Shown here piece by piece: positions 49,790 through 61,432 of a stretch of DNA of 64,000 bases. The stretch comes from Axinella damicornis (lineage: Eukaryota; Porifera; Demospongiae; Axinellida; Axinellidae): assembly GCA_963931865.1 (NCBI GenBank), contig OZ007518.1, positions 62,001 to 126,000 of the forward strand, in the 5' to 3' direction. The translations under genes were made by a program, and so were the position numbers. The notes beneath the pieces were generated by a model that saw nothing but the letters and a program-made list of their open reading frames with translations, ran no database searches and had not been told where the DNA came from. The number at the start of each line of letters is the position of its first letter. Position 1 is the first letter of the stretch.

Positions 49790-50953
49790 TCACTTCTTTT
49801 TCTTGATGTATCTCTGGTAGAGAAAGTTCATGAACAAGATAGCGTAGGAGGCATACATCCCGAAGTAGGCTAGACACAAGTCCTCCCGCACTTCACAGCG
49901 CTCGTCTCCCCTCTGGAGGTATGCTATGACAGTGATGTAAACACCCATGAACATCTGCAACAACTGGAGAACAGTGATAGTCAGGGCCACTTTGGATGGG
50001 ATTCGCCAGCCACTGGCCCGACAGCCGTAGTAGGTATACATCAGCAAGTGTACTATGAAGTTCATCACCCCAAACCAGTGGGTCACAGCTGGTGGGTCAG
50101 TAAGTGTGGCCCAACAGAATATGAAGACAGTGATGTGGTGGTACCAGTGCAGGAAGGAGAGGGGTGTCTTCCGTAGGACAATGAACACCGTGTCTCCAAG
50201 TTCAATAGCTTTGAAGAGGCCGAACACGTAGCCCCAAACTGCCTGGCGAGGAATGTGGACTATTACTGAGAAGCACACTGAACTTGATATGCCTTCCGTC
50301 ACAACTGATCTGTGTGGTGGTGGAGGGGGAGGAGGGGGGGGGGGGAGTACACATAGTAGTGTATACTGGCATAGTTAGACTATGGCCTTGAGTGGTTTAT
50401 GGGAAATACCACCAGACACTGAATACCTGCAGCCACAGATGAAATGGCTGTTGATTAGACAAAGAGCCCCAAATAATACAATAATTATACGGTAGTACAA
50501 CACCAGATAACAGCTGAGCCGAAAATTGTCTGCGAAAGAACTCATTGATCAGCTTGGCAAGGATGGTCAGGTAGCAAATTGCATAACTACACGCCCACTC
50601 GCAGAATTCAAAGGTCACCCACACGGTCACACCCACGGCTGTACGTACTTGACTAGGCTGGGCGTGAGAGCCCAGGCTCCAAACAAGCTGAACAAGGCCA
50701 GTCCAGTGTTCCACAACACCAGTAGCTTACGAAGATCAAACGGTTTTCTATCCCGCATCCATCGCGTCCCTGCAAACATCAGCAGGAGGTAGACCGCGGA
50801 GACGGCAAAGGAGATATACCACCATTTCGACATCCAGATGGTAGCCTTTGTGATATCGAACCGCGACTCCACGTAATCCATTATCGGCACTACCTGTGCC
50901 ATGCCCACGCTTTGGTGCATCGTAGGTAACTCGCGATGGAGCCAGCGCAACAT
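49790..50953 (-). CDS. ELOVL6: ELOVL6-like very-long-chain fatty acid elongase, copy b
   Basis: Two exons, 50649-50953 and 49790-50309; 274 residues. Same architecture as copy a: exon 1 is exactly 305 nt in both, HWYHH box, KAIELGDTVFIV. It ends YIKKKK, a dilysine-type signal that would retrieve the enzyme to the ER, as expected for elongases. With ZMYND12 directly upstream in divergent orientation, this copy keeps the ancestral setting. Confidence 0.94.
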
Positions 50954-51197
50954 AGTGCAGTCAGTTTTCGATTTCGACTTCTGGGTTCGTCGTCAGCTCT
51001 CGTTTGGCGCCTACAGCTCTCGCGCGTTCGGGGTCTGGGCCATGCCATGGGAACGAGACTAGATCCGCGGGTGGGGCTGCGCCGGCCTATCAGTCGCTAA
51101 GCAACCGAGAAAGCTTGGTGGGCACTATTTCAAACATGGTTCAATAGCAGACCTTCAAGAATCAAGACTCAAGTTCAATCAACAACTTGGTCAAAGG
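50954..51197. promoter_or_regulatory. Bidirectional promoter, ELOVL6b / ZMYND12
   Basis: 244 bp between divergent ATGs. Contains CTCTCGCGCGTTCGGGGTCT and GTCGCTAAGCAACC; the latter resembles an inverted X-box/RFX-type site (GTTGCTTAGCAAC-like), which would fit a ciliary gene. The same two elements precede ELOVL6a (41838-41930). The RFX reading is inference. Confidence 0.55.
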
Positions 51198-54100
51198 ATG
51201 GCTCTCAACCCGCTCGCCACTCCCAAAGGGATGAAGCTGCTCTGCGAGTTGTGCCAGAAACTGGCGCACGTGCAGTGCGGCAAATGCAGAGTGACGTATT
51301 ACTGGTGAGTCCACGGTCACCATGCATGTGTGGCCAGGTACGTATACTTTTTGTTTTGTGCAAAAAATACGAGTAATTTTCCACAACACCCCCACACCCT
51401 CGCACACTTGCAGTGGTGAGGACCACCAGCGTGAGGACTGGTTGGCAATCCACAAGAAGATATGTCCAATCGTGACGGTCCTCCGTTCCCCCCTCCCTCA
51501 TGCCACATCTCAGGAGGAGAGGGAGCATCGCAAGCACCAGCAGACTCTCAGAAAGGTCGGTACCCTCACGGCTGAGTTTACAGCAGGGGCCCAGACCCAG
51601 TGAGGTAGCTCAGACTCTCTGGAGGTGGGCAGATCACAGCTGAGTTTGTACCAGGGGCCCAGAACCGTACCAAAGACGTATACCTGCATGAATTTACCGA
51701 ATGCTTTTAGAGCAGCTGGCGTGTACACAGGTATGTACCTGCTGAAGACAGATTGATTATATGTAAAGGCTGAGATCTAGGCCTCGGAATGGACCATTTC
51801 ATTGCAGTTCACCGCTAGCTCTGGAGGGGCAAAGTGTGATGCTTATACTGTAGATTGTGCAGTATACACAATATCCAGTGTTCAAATCTGGGTAGCCATT
51901 CTGGCTCCTCCTGTTCTTCGATCGTGTGGTATGGTTGCACAAGCTCTCCTCCCTCCCAGACACACATCATTGAGGTGGCCCTCCAGGAGGGTCGGCGGTT
52001 TCTCCATGAGGGGGAGCATGCCCTGGCCATCCCAGCTGCACTGGAGGCCCTCAAGTTCCTCTCTGAGGTGCATGGAGGAGCACACATCCAGCTCACCCCC
52101 GCCTACCTCATCCTCGCTGAGGCTGCCATTGGTGAGTGTAGCAGCGTGCATTATTGTTGAGGCTGCCATCAGCCAGTGCAGTAGCCCCCTCCCCCCCCCC
52201 CCCCCCCCCCACCCCACCCCACCCTGCACACACACACACACACACACGTGTGTAGGGTTGGGTCGTCTCATCGAGGCGGACCAGTACCTCTCCCAGGCAC
52301 AGTGGTCAGTGCTCAAGTCCCCAGACTGTGAGCCGTCGCTGCGATCACAACTCCACCGCAACCTTGGACAGTTGGCTGCCGCCAAAAACAGTCTTGCCGA
52401 GGCCCGGAGACACTTTGCGGAAGATGTGAGTAGCAGTCGTATCATAGGAGCCAGAGCATGTGGTCTTCAGTCGTATCATAGCAGCCAGAGCATGTGGTCT
52501 TCAGTCGTATCATAGCAGCCAGAGCATGTGGTCTTCAGTCGTATCATAGCAGCCAGAGCATGTGGTCTTCAGTCGTATCATAGCAGCCAGAGCATGTGGT
52601 CTTCAGTCGTATCATAGCAGCCAGAGCATGTGGTCTTCAGTCGTATCATAGCAGCCAGAGCATGTGGTCTTCAGTCGTATCATAGCAGCCAGAGCATGTG
52701 GTCTTGCTAGGCCAAGCTATGTATACCAACTGCCACCTTCTAATATGCTAGCCTCGTTCCAGGCCACGTGGGAACGAGGCTACTAACATGCCCTTTCCCC
52801 TTGTCTTTGCAACTACTTCACTCAATGACTAGGTGAGGCTTGTAGTTTGCCTTGTGACAGTAAGTTATTAACATGAGCTGTAACCAAGTTGGCTTGTTGT
52901 GTGTGATGGGAGGGAGGGAGGGACGGAGGCATGAACTCTTATTGTGCCCTTGGGCCCACAAATGCTATAGCAACAATACTGATGTGCACGTCTGTTGCTT
53001 GTTATCACGTGGCATACCCTCGTCATCCTCTCCTTGACCACCAAACCGCTGCTATGTCACAGCCCACAGTCTACTCACGAACGCCTCCATACCTGCTCCT
53101 CTGTGCCGACAAACTCCTTGCTACAAGTGTATCAAGGGTCCCCCCACCCCCCATCCTGGAACCAGTTGGGGCCATCGTTATTATACTGCTAGTCCGCACT
53201 GTTTGTATATTCACTGATGAGGGCCACTGTATAGTGGCCGAAACATCTGTTTCAAACTTCTTGAAATATTTATTTGGTTGGTGCGCAAGCTAACACACTG
53301 GGCACTGCTAGCAGCAGTCTCACGTTAGTGGGTTGGTGCTCACAGGCCCTAGCGTAGAGCTGTATTCCCCCCCCCCCCCCCCCCCCCCCCCCCCATCAGA
53401 TCTACCAGTCAAGTGTGGCATACGGTCCCCACGCCAAGCAAACCTCCGGTGGGTACTACCACCTCGGGAAGGCTTTCCTGCGGGAGAATAAACCTGACCT
53501 TGCCATCTCTCTTCATGACCAGGTGAGCTGAGTGTGAGGGAGGGGGGAGGGGAGTGGGTGGAGGGAGAGAGGGAGGGAGGGAGGGAGGGGAGGGAGCGAG
53601 GGGAGTGAATAGAGAAGAGTGAGGAGATATGGAGGGAGGTTGCAGATCAGTCCACTACACACGTTTACTAAGACAGTAAACATATATAGCAATTTAAGGA
53701 CGTCCACTTCCTGTCGAGGTGCTGAACACAGCCCTCTGATTGGTCTAACCTTTGCTGGATATTGGCAATTGTGTCTATTTTGCAGGTGGTAGCCATCTGG
53801 CACGCCCACCTCTCAGTGCTGGTCCACGCCCTGCACCAAGCCTATACCTCAACCACGACCAGCAGACACACCAGACTACCCGGCACTGACGGTACCAGGG
53901 CAGCCCCCTCACCACACATGCTGGGTACGCCTCTTTAGACTAGCCTCTTTCCATCACCACAGCACTCACGTTGCTTTGCTAGCTGCCTTGGAAATGTACT
54001 ATGTAAGCAGAGATGACAAGTTAGCCTCGTTCCCAGGCCATCTCCCGCTCCATTTTAGTCACATACGTGACCTTTGAACTGGCAGTTCCAAGATCATGTA

Positions 54101-54735
54101 AACATGGAGCCTGGGAACAAGGCTAGGGAACCAGGAGTTACATCCATCAAGGCTTGTGGAACTGCTTCTATTCTGCACGGCCTAACATTGTTCCCAGACC
54201 ACACCCAATCTAATTGTGGGTGTGGCCTGGGAACAAGGCTACCTCTGGCCAGGAATTGTGGGGACAAAGTTAATGTACTACTTGAGTCTACCTTGTGGAG
54301 ATCGAATGAACCACAATCACACATCCTCACAGACGTAGCAGAGAAGGCAGAGGCGTGTCACATGCTGCACAGTATCCGGGCACTTCGTGAGGAGCACACA
54401 ACCTCCTCTCCGCAGCTGATGACTCCGCTCTACCACACCCTCGCCATGCTGCACTGCACCCTCAGGGAGACGGCAAAGGTTAGCCTGGGTCAAACCTTGA
54501 TGGTGGGCAGTTGCCATGGAATCCAACTCTGGCCCCCACACACACACTCCCCCACCACGCCCCGGCCCCACATGCACACACACTCCCCACATGCACACAC
54601 CCCCCACTCCCACAGAGCAAGGAGTATGCACAGAAGGCCCTGTCTCTGTCCAGTGGAGCTAACGCGGAGAGTATTGAGGCTCTACTCCACCTACTCCATG
54701 TCATGGAGCAGCGTGACTCACCGCAGACTAGCTAG
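51198..54735 (+). CDS. ZMYND12: ZMYND12, MYND zinc finger and TPR protein
   Basis: Eight exons: 51198-51304, 51414-51555, 51960-52131, 52256-52425, 53400-53522, 53786-53924, 54333-54478, 54616-54735; 372 residues (human 365). The N-terminal MYND zinc finger has CELCQK, CGKCRVTYYC and HQREDW...H..C spacing. TPR-like helices follow (HALAIPAALEALKFL; PAYLILAEAAIGLGRLIEAD; YLSQAQWSVL; HRNLGQLAAAKNSLAEA; TSGGYYHLGKAFL). The order matches ZMYND12, a sperm-flagellar axoneme protein that partners TTC29. Intron 4 holds a 34-bp minisatellite, a tiny hairpin element and a hammerhead-like motif. Confidence 0.96.
52432..52705. repeat. 34-bp minisatellite, 8 copies
   Basis: Units of AGTCGTATCATAGCAGCCAG plus AGCATGTGGTCTTC in ZMYND12 intron 4; the first copy has AGGAGCC. 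Confidence 0.95.
52749..52782. mobile_element. 34-bp TAGYCTCG-family hairpin element
   Basis: TAGCCTCGTTCC, ten-base centre AGGCCACGTG, then GGAACGAGGCTA. Flanked by CTAATATGC (52740-52748) and CTAACATGC (52783-52791), a 9-bp duplication with one mismatch. Confidence 0.8.
53201..53262 (+). ncRNA. Hammerhead-ribozyme-like core (possible Penelope-type remnant)
   Basis: CTGATGA at 53214-53220, then a stem GGCCACT-GT-AT-AGTGGCC, then GAAAC at 53240-53244: the conserved hammerhead core order. A GTTTG/CAAAC pairing could form part of stem I, but the cleavage site and stem III (GAAACA/TGTTTC, 2-nt loop) are not canonical. Hammerheads are known in Penelope-like elements. No reverse transcriptase is nearby. 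Confidence 0.35.
54012..54245. mobile_element. Two TAGYCTCG-family elements in ZMYND12 intron 6
   Basis: TTAGCCTCGTTCCCAGGCCA at 54020 with the inverse GCCTGGGAACAAGGCTAG ending near 54126, then a second hairpin GTTCCCAGACCACACCCAAT / GGGTGTGGCCTGGGAAC at about 54188-54240. Interior sequences differ between them. Confidence 0.75.
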
Positions 54736-55117
54736 ACCACACCCACCCCTCACACCACTTACATCATAAAATTATGCAGATACCCGTGAAGAATTAACTA
54801 ACATTCGCAACACATGCAAACAAATATAAAGCAGCTGCATGTGCACAGTTCAGAGAGGCTGAAATGGAGGCTAGCTTACGAAATCCCTTGTGATAATTAT
54901 ATTGACTGCAACACTGACTACAGGGATCAACCATGCAGTAAACTTCAGTCTAGAGTCGCCCACCTGTACCTGCATGCGTCGCAATGTGCAACCCTCCCAT
55001 GCAACTAACCCATCGTTTCTGGGCTGCTTCCCTATGGCCCGGGAACAAGGCTAAAGAGCAGCCGGTGTAACAGTCAAAAATCAGTGAATATGAATACAAA
55101 GAATACCACCATCACAA
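54736..55117. other. ZMYND12 / WDR43 convergent intergenic region
   Basis: 382 bp between two convergent stop codons, holding both 3' UTRs. One half-element CGGGAACAAGGCTA near 55040. No further gene seen. Confidence 0.6.
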
Positions 55118-58100
55118 TCAAGTCAAATCTCCGTTCTGAGTTTCCATGTCTTCGTTGCTAGAGCTGCTCTCTGATTGGTCGGATTCAATGTCACTAGACT
55201 CACTGCTCCACCCCTCACCTTCCTCCTGCCATTGAGGGGGGGGGGGGGGGGCATGGTTCAATTAGCAGTATATACGAGACCTAAGGGATCAAACGATCAT
55301 TTCTCACCTCCGACAGTGACGGGAAATCTTCAGCACCGCCCTCCGCTGTGCATAGTGTGCAAGAGGCAGACATACATTATCATACCACAAAGAACAATAA
55401 CATGAGATTGCTGCGTATGATCCTATCATCGTGCCATAAAATATTTACAGTGCAGCTCGTAAAATTTGTTTTTGCATCATGCATTAATTGAAACGACTTA
55501 CCACTCACTGTAATGACTTGACACAAACTATGAACAGTCCACCTCAACAAGGAGGGAGGACTACAGTGCACAATGGAGGCTGGGCTAGAGCATGTCACAT
55601 TCTGCTGATGATGGTCATGTGCATGCAACTGCTCCCCTCTCAGCACATGCACTTGCTCAGGCTCGCCCCACAAAGCTTGGTCTGAGGGGTCCAGCTGGCT
55701 ACTAACTGCATGACACTGTAGTATTCCGCTGCAGACACCAACACTTTACACACATGGACACACAGTTGTGTACCTCCCACTGTCACAGTGACGAGGGGTG
55801 TGGTCAGACCCAGCATCCCCCCCTCCCCTGTGCCACCAGCCGTCTCAGTCGACGGGAGTGCCTGTGAGAGGAGGAGGTCGAGGCGGCCCTGCAGCCGGCA
55901 CAGCCGGGGGAACGTGGACACCCGGGCATCCAACAGCTGATACAGTCCACTCAGGGAGTCCATCAGATGGGGGACCTGTAATGAGAGGGGGGGGGGAGGG
56001 GGGGGTGTACGAGAGGAGAAAGGACGAGAGGAGGTGACGTACGAGGAGGGGAGAGGTACACGACTGTTGATGGGTGGTATACTTCCCTCCCACACACACA
56101 CACAAACATACACAACACACCACACCATCCCCCCAAGAGCAACACACACACAAACACAAGCACAACACTCCACACCCTCCCCCCAAGCACACGTGTGCAC
56201 ACACACACAAGCTCACAGTCATGAGGTAGGCCGTGTGTGTGACCAGTACCGCTCTGACCCATGTGCTTAGCTCCAGCCCTCTTGTAGGAGACGTCTGCAG
56301 TAGACGGATCAGCTGTAGCAGTTGGAGGGAGAAGAATGGGAGGAATGAACAAAGGGAGGGAGGGAGGGAGGGGAGGGAGGGGTTTATGTTCACATGCCAA
56401 AACTGTCGAACTACCCAGTCGAATGAATACAATAAATTAAGCTCACATGTTTGAGGAAGGGGATGACACAGGTCACAGGGAGCCGTCTCACAGTTGCCAT
56501 GATAACCTTCTCCTTGGTGACCCTCAGGACGTCCTCCATGGCCTTGACGTCCCCACTGTGCACAGCCTGGGCCAGCATCCGGCTGAGGGAGTCCGTGGAG
56601 GGAGGGGGACGGTGACCCCTGAGGGGGGAAGGAGTTGAGCAATGGATGTCTTGCAGACAAACTGACCAACACGTCTAACAAGTGATCACTGTGTGCCAGG
56701 CTATCTTTAGAATACTACTAGGAGAATGCAGGGCATTGTGGGGCTCGCCTGACAAACTGACGTACTGCATGTCAATAATCATCCTCGAGTGATCATAGGC
56801 GCCAGGCTGGGAGGCCCGGGCGGCGCGGCGCTGCATATAAGGGAAGCTGGGGGTGGGGTCTGCGATGTAGCCAATTGTCATTCATCACATTCAGTTTCAG
56901 GTTCGTGGTAGCCTCATTCCTAGTCCCACGCCTAGCTTTTCGTCGCTTGCCGTACTGCAAGCGACGTACGGCAAGCAATGAAAAGCTGGGCGTGGGACTG
57001 GGAACGAGGCTACACTGTACCCGAGAGGAGTACTTACCCCAAGTTGCCGAGAGAATCTCTCCCTCCAACTGATCGACCTCTGCAGCTCTCAACAAGTCTG
57101 TAATACGTAGTTTGTAGCACCAGCGTAAAACACAGCAGGCTCGACCCGGTACTGTCGTGCATTATGCTTGGCGACTTGTACGCGTGTACGTACGTGTTGT
57201 CTGGGTCTGGATTCGGCACGCGGGCGGGCGGCGCAACATTACGATTTTCCACTTGGATATACGGTCATACGCTAAACACACCGGATGTCGGACGGACACC
57301 ATCTGGACAGATGGACGGACGGACGGACATCCTGAAGAGCACGACTATGTGGGGCTCGCTCAGGCTCGCCCCAATTACACTATCCAAATCGCACACTGGG
57401 TACTACTAACCTTTTCCCTTCTGTGCTGCTGCTAGCAACGGCTTCTAGTTGGTCACTCATTGGGGTGTCTTCAGCGATGTGATTGGTTAGTTTGGGTGGG
57501 CGGGGCTCAGATGGGAGGGTCATGTTTCCTGGACCAAGCACCGTCACAGTTTTACTTGAGCTCGTCTGCTCATGTATGTGCGTGTGTGTACATGTGTGAG
57601 TGTGTGTATTAGTGTGAATGTGTGTGTGGGTCAGTGTGCAAATGTGCGAGTGTGTAGGGGTGTGTGTGTGGTGAATGTGTGTGTAATGTGTGCATGGTGT
57701 GCTATACACACTCAAACACAGCTGCAGTTGGCACGCTCACAGAATCTGCAGCTGTTTTTCTTTCTTGTCGTCCAAGCAACAGTCCTCCCCTTGCCTCCCT
57801 CACGAGACACACCCTCTTTTCTGATTGGTCAAAATCCTTCAATGCAGATGTAATGGGGTATTATACACACATCACTGTCTGGTACACGCACACAAGGTAA
57901 GATCTCTTACAACAGTCTCAAAGCTTGGTCTGAGGGGGCTCGTGTGAGCAAGCATGAGTCCGGAGGGGGAGAAGTGCGTAGCAAGGACAGGGAGAGGGGA
58001 GGGGGTGTTATCCTGTGCGTGGGTGTGGGGTAGGATGGAGGAGAGGAATCAAATAATCATCATTGATCACGGTCAACACTAGAACTCCCTAGTATTCCAA

Positions 58101-59953
58101 TAGTAATCCAATAGTAATCTCTAGTAATCTCTACTAATCCAATGGTGAACTCTAGTAATCCAATAGTAATCATTAATCTCTAGTAATCTCTACTAATCCA
58201 ATGGTGAACTCTAGTAATCCATAGTAATCTCTAGTAAACTCTAGTAATCTCTACTAATCCAATGGTGAACTCTAGTAATCTGCAGTGAAACTCAGTACAT
58301 GTAGCAGTGTACCTGAGATGCTGTGCTGACAAACTGGACAGTGGAACGGGGGGTGACTGGAGATGTGATCTGATTGGTCAATGGAAAGGCGAACAGGTTG
58401 ACACACCCCTCCTCGGAGAGTGCCGCAACTCGAACAACCTGCGGACAGTGAGATCATTGTCAGCTGTGTTCGTGAAGCCAGGGAAGGAGTGGGGGAGAGA
58501 GCACACTGGGGTCCCCCTCCCTGCTTGCGAGAAACGGCCTGGCAACTCACGCAAGTTCAAACTGTTACTTCCGCTGCCAGAGAGTTGGCAGAACCAATCA
58601 GATTTCAGAAGTTTGTCACATGACAACAGTAAACCAAATTGTGTCATGCATTCAAACATCGCAGTCACGCTAGTGTAGGCGCTCTACACAATGATTTTTG
58701 TTCATTCGTCTTCTGTCGCAGAACCTGCAGCAAACAGTTGCTTCCACGAGCAGGAAAGGACCATTCTCAGCTGGCGGAAGTATCACATGGACTTCACTGC
58801 TTGAATGAGGTATGGAATTACCATGACACTACATCCGTATACAGTTTGAAATTGCGGAAGTTGCCAGGCCGTTGTCAGGCCGTTTTTCCTACACGGCCTG
58901 GGAACGAGGCTAGTTAGGGGACGGCTAGGATGGAGAGTAGACATACTTGCTCAAATTCCACAATGGTATGGCGAAATGATGTCACTTCCTCCTCACACAT
59001 TAGGGTGGTGGGATCGCGTGACCTGCTCTCTGTATTCCTATTGGCCAAATCAAAGAAGTATCACATGTGATAGTTGTGGGGTCATGTGACCTAACAGCAT
59101 TGCAATTGGTCAGGGTCCTGGCCATGCAAACACCATACTTACCAGGTATTTACGACTCTATCATTCTCCGCACAGGAAAGGAATACTGATTCATTGAGAA
59201 ATACCATTTGCCTGACATAGGTCGCATGACCTGTGAATTTCTATGGAGGGAGGAGGGAAGGAGGTAGGAGGAATGCAGGAGAGGAGGGGGGAGGGAGGGG
59301 AGGAGGGGAGGGATGGGTAACAGCATCTAGGCCATGGACCACCGCATAGCATAGAAACAGCGTTCTACTATAGTAATTGATACCTTGATTAACGTGTGGT
59401 CCAAGAGGTTCCATAGCTTAATGCTCCTCCCTGCCGCCAGAAGGAGCTCACCATTGCCATGGCAACACACACACTGCACCGCATGCTTGTCTGCCTTCCA
59501 TTTACTGCAAGAAGATGCATCACATCATGTGATCTCACTAACAAGTCAGGTGACAATACCAACAACCTACTAAAAGTCATGTGACCCTCACCTGATGCAG
59601 TGCCCACCCTCTATGCTCCACTCTGCAACGTGGCGGTCGCTGGAGCCAGAATACAGGGCCCGGTTCTCTGGTCCCCAGGATACACAGTTCACCATGTCAG
59701 AATGCCCTGAGTCCTGTGTGAGAATGAACACAGAAGTGACATCATGCATGCTTGACAGACGGAAGCTCAGAGGACATACCAGGGTCTTGTAGTTCTCCCC
59801 TCGGGAAACGTTCCACACAACCACTTCACTGCCCACACCTACCGCCAACAGGGAGGTCGACAGCTTCCGCTTCTTGTGCTTGTGGGGATGCTGCAGTGTG
59901 AGGAAGGTGGGGGAGAGGTTCACGTTTCATTTACTGATCACCTTCCACTAGCC

Positions 59954-59993
<40 letters not shown>

Positions 59994-60026
59994 GCCACTG
60001 TAAGAGGGGGTGCAGAGCCTCAAGGT

Positions 60027-60059
<33 letters not shown>

Positions 60060-60456
60060 CCTCCACTAGCCTCCCTCATCGTTGCAGGAGGGGGTGGGGA
60101 CCCCTGGTACATACCAGCTTGTCCGCAATGTCTTGGGACAAGTGTAGACAATTGCTAGTTCCTCAGTCAAGGAGCTCCCAGTGAGGACTGGCCTCTGATC
60201 ACCCCTCTGGACATTGTTGCTTACACTAGCACAAGAACGCTTCTTCACCCACTGATCTCATTACCATTTCCAGCGGCCTGCTCCAAGCCAAGCACTTGAC
60301 TCGTCCTGACTGTACTCCTCCAGGGGAGAATCGCTGCTTCAGTCGCCCTGATGAGGTGTCCCACACCTGCACGTCGCCATCCAGCCGCGACACAGCCAGG
60401 TGGCTCCCTCCAGGACTGAATATGCAGAGTTCCCTAGCCTCTTCTCTGTCAGACAT
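55118..60456 (-). CDS. WDR43: WDR43 / UTP5 ribosome-biogenesis protein
   Basis: Sixteen exons, all in phase, 640 residues (human 677): 60265-60456, 59780-59890, 59592-59713, 59384-59504, 59143-59240, 58947-59037, 58313-58438, 57911-58012, 57708-57836, 57411-57565, 57038-57097, 56447-56618, 56217-56312, 55774-55975, 55308-55345, 55118-55225. N-terminal WD40 repeats (VSRLDGDVQVWDTSSG; LLAVGVGSEVVVWNVSRG; ALYSGSSDRHVAEW; RSIKLWNL; GHATYV). The C-terminal Utp12 domain (LRVTKEKVIMATVRRLP; STWVRAVLVTHTAYLMT; LCRLQGRLDLLLSQ) precedes an acidic Ser/Glu tail. It belongs to the t-UTP/UtpA part of the small-subunit processome in the nucleolus. Introns hold poly-G/C tracts and hairpin elements. Confidence 0.95.
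56909..57012. mobile_element. TAGYCTCG-family hairpin element
   Basis: 104 bp: TAGCCTCATTCCTAGTCCCA, stem continuing through CGCCTAGCTTTTC, loop near GTACTGCAAGCGACGTAC, and the inverse ending GGGAACGAGGCTA. In a WDR43 intron; no clear target duplication. Confidence 0.85.
58085..58285. repeat. AT-rich tandem repeat (CTAGTAATC words)
   Basis: Irregular tandem TCTAGTAATCTCTACTAATC / CAATGGTGAACTCTAGTAAT units in WDR43 intron 7. Confidence 0.9.
59955..60060. repeat. Paired poly-C and poly-G tracts
   Basis: About 35 C at 59957-59991 and about 32 G at 60027-60058, flanked by similar inverse text (CTCGCCACTGTAAGAGGGGG; GCCTCAAGGTG). Together they could form a strong hairpin. WDR43 intron 1. Confidence 0.85.
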
Positions 60457-60838
60457 AGCTGCATGGCACCCACGTGGCTAATGCGCATGCGCAGTGGCGG
60501 AACGTTAACCCCAGCTCTGCCCCCCTTTCACCAAATCAATACTCCACACTTTCACTGCTATACACATGAATGGCCAGCAGTATCCAATTTTACAAACATA
60601 GATTTCAAAACTGTGCCATTTGCGGGCAAGTTCAGTGTCTGTGTGATAGGTATTCTGTACAGGATTGCCGCATGGACTCGGTCACTGGCCCATCATCGTA
60701 CCTGCGGAGGAGGGAATAACAATTGTGATACATCTGGAGGTTCTAGGAATGTGCATGATGTATGCAATAATGTACGCTAATGGTGTACAATATGGTGGAC
60801 TCCATGGTGGACTCCATGGTGTGTGGTATGGTCAGTAT

Positions 60839-61409
60839 CAAGAGCGCATGATGACATCATTGTTTTTTCACGGCGGAGGAGGAAGAGCGTGTGACTTCGT
60901 ATTCTCCCGTGGTGAAAGCAGAATCTTTCGCGTGTACTAAAAATAGCACATCCGGTCACGTTGTATCTAGATTGCGGGTCAGAACAGAGCGTGAGAAACG
61001 ATACAGCTGCGAAATAGTCGATCTCGAGCCAGAGGACTATCAGTCAGAGACAGAACTGGGCCAATACCACCCCCTTCAACTTCGAAGTACTTCGTGGAGC
61101 AAACAATCATCCACCGTTTCTCCCCGCCCGACTTTCAGGCTCGGGTAGAACGCAGAACGAATCACTTTGTGTCGATAACGGCTGTGAGAACGCAGACTTC
61201 GCAAGGTGAGCTCTGAGCGCTCCTTTTACAGCTAGCTAGCAACTTTACTACGAGTACAGTGGCGTGATATCCATGATGAAGCCAACGTGTTGAGCTCACG
61301 TGTTCTATTTTTAGTACACGCCAGAGATTCCGCCTGTTTCAAATTTTTGCCAGTCACACGCTCTTCCTCCTCCGCCGTGAAAAAACAATGATGTCATCAT
61401 GCGCTCTTG
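60839..61409. mobile_element. 571-bp foldback/MITE element, 7-bp target duplication
   Basis: Inverted ends CAAGAGCGCATGATGACATC extending more than 55 bp (through TTTTTTCACGGCGGAGGAGG), with a further inner inverted pair (GTGTACTAAAAATAG). Flanked by TCAGTAT at 60832-60838 and 61410-61416. No transposase. It lies upstream of the WDR43 start. Confidence 0.9.
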
Positions 61410-61432
61410 TCAGTATGCTACAAGCTATGGTG

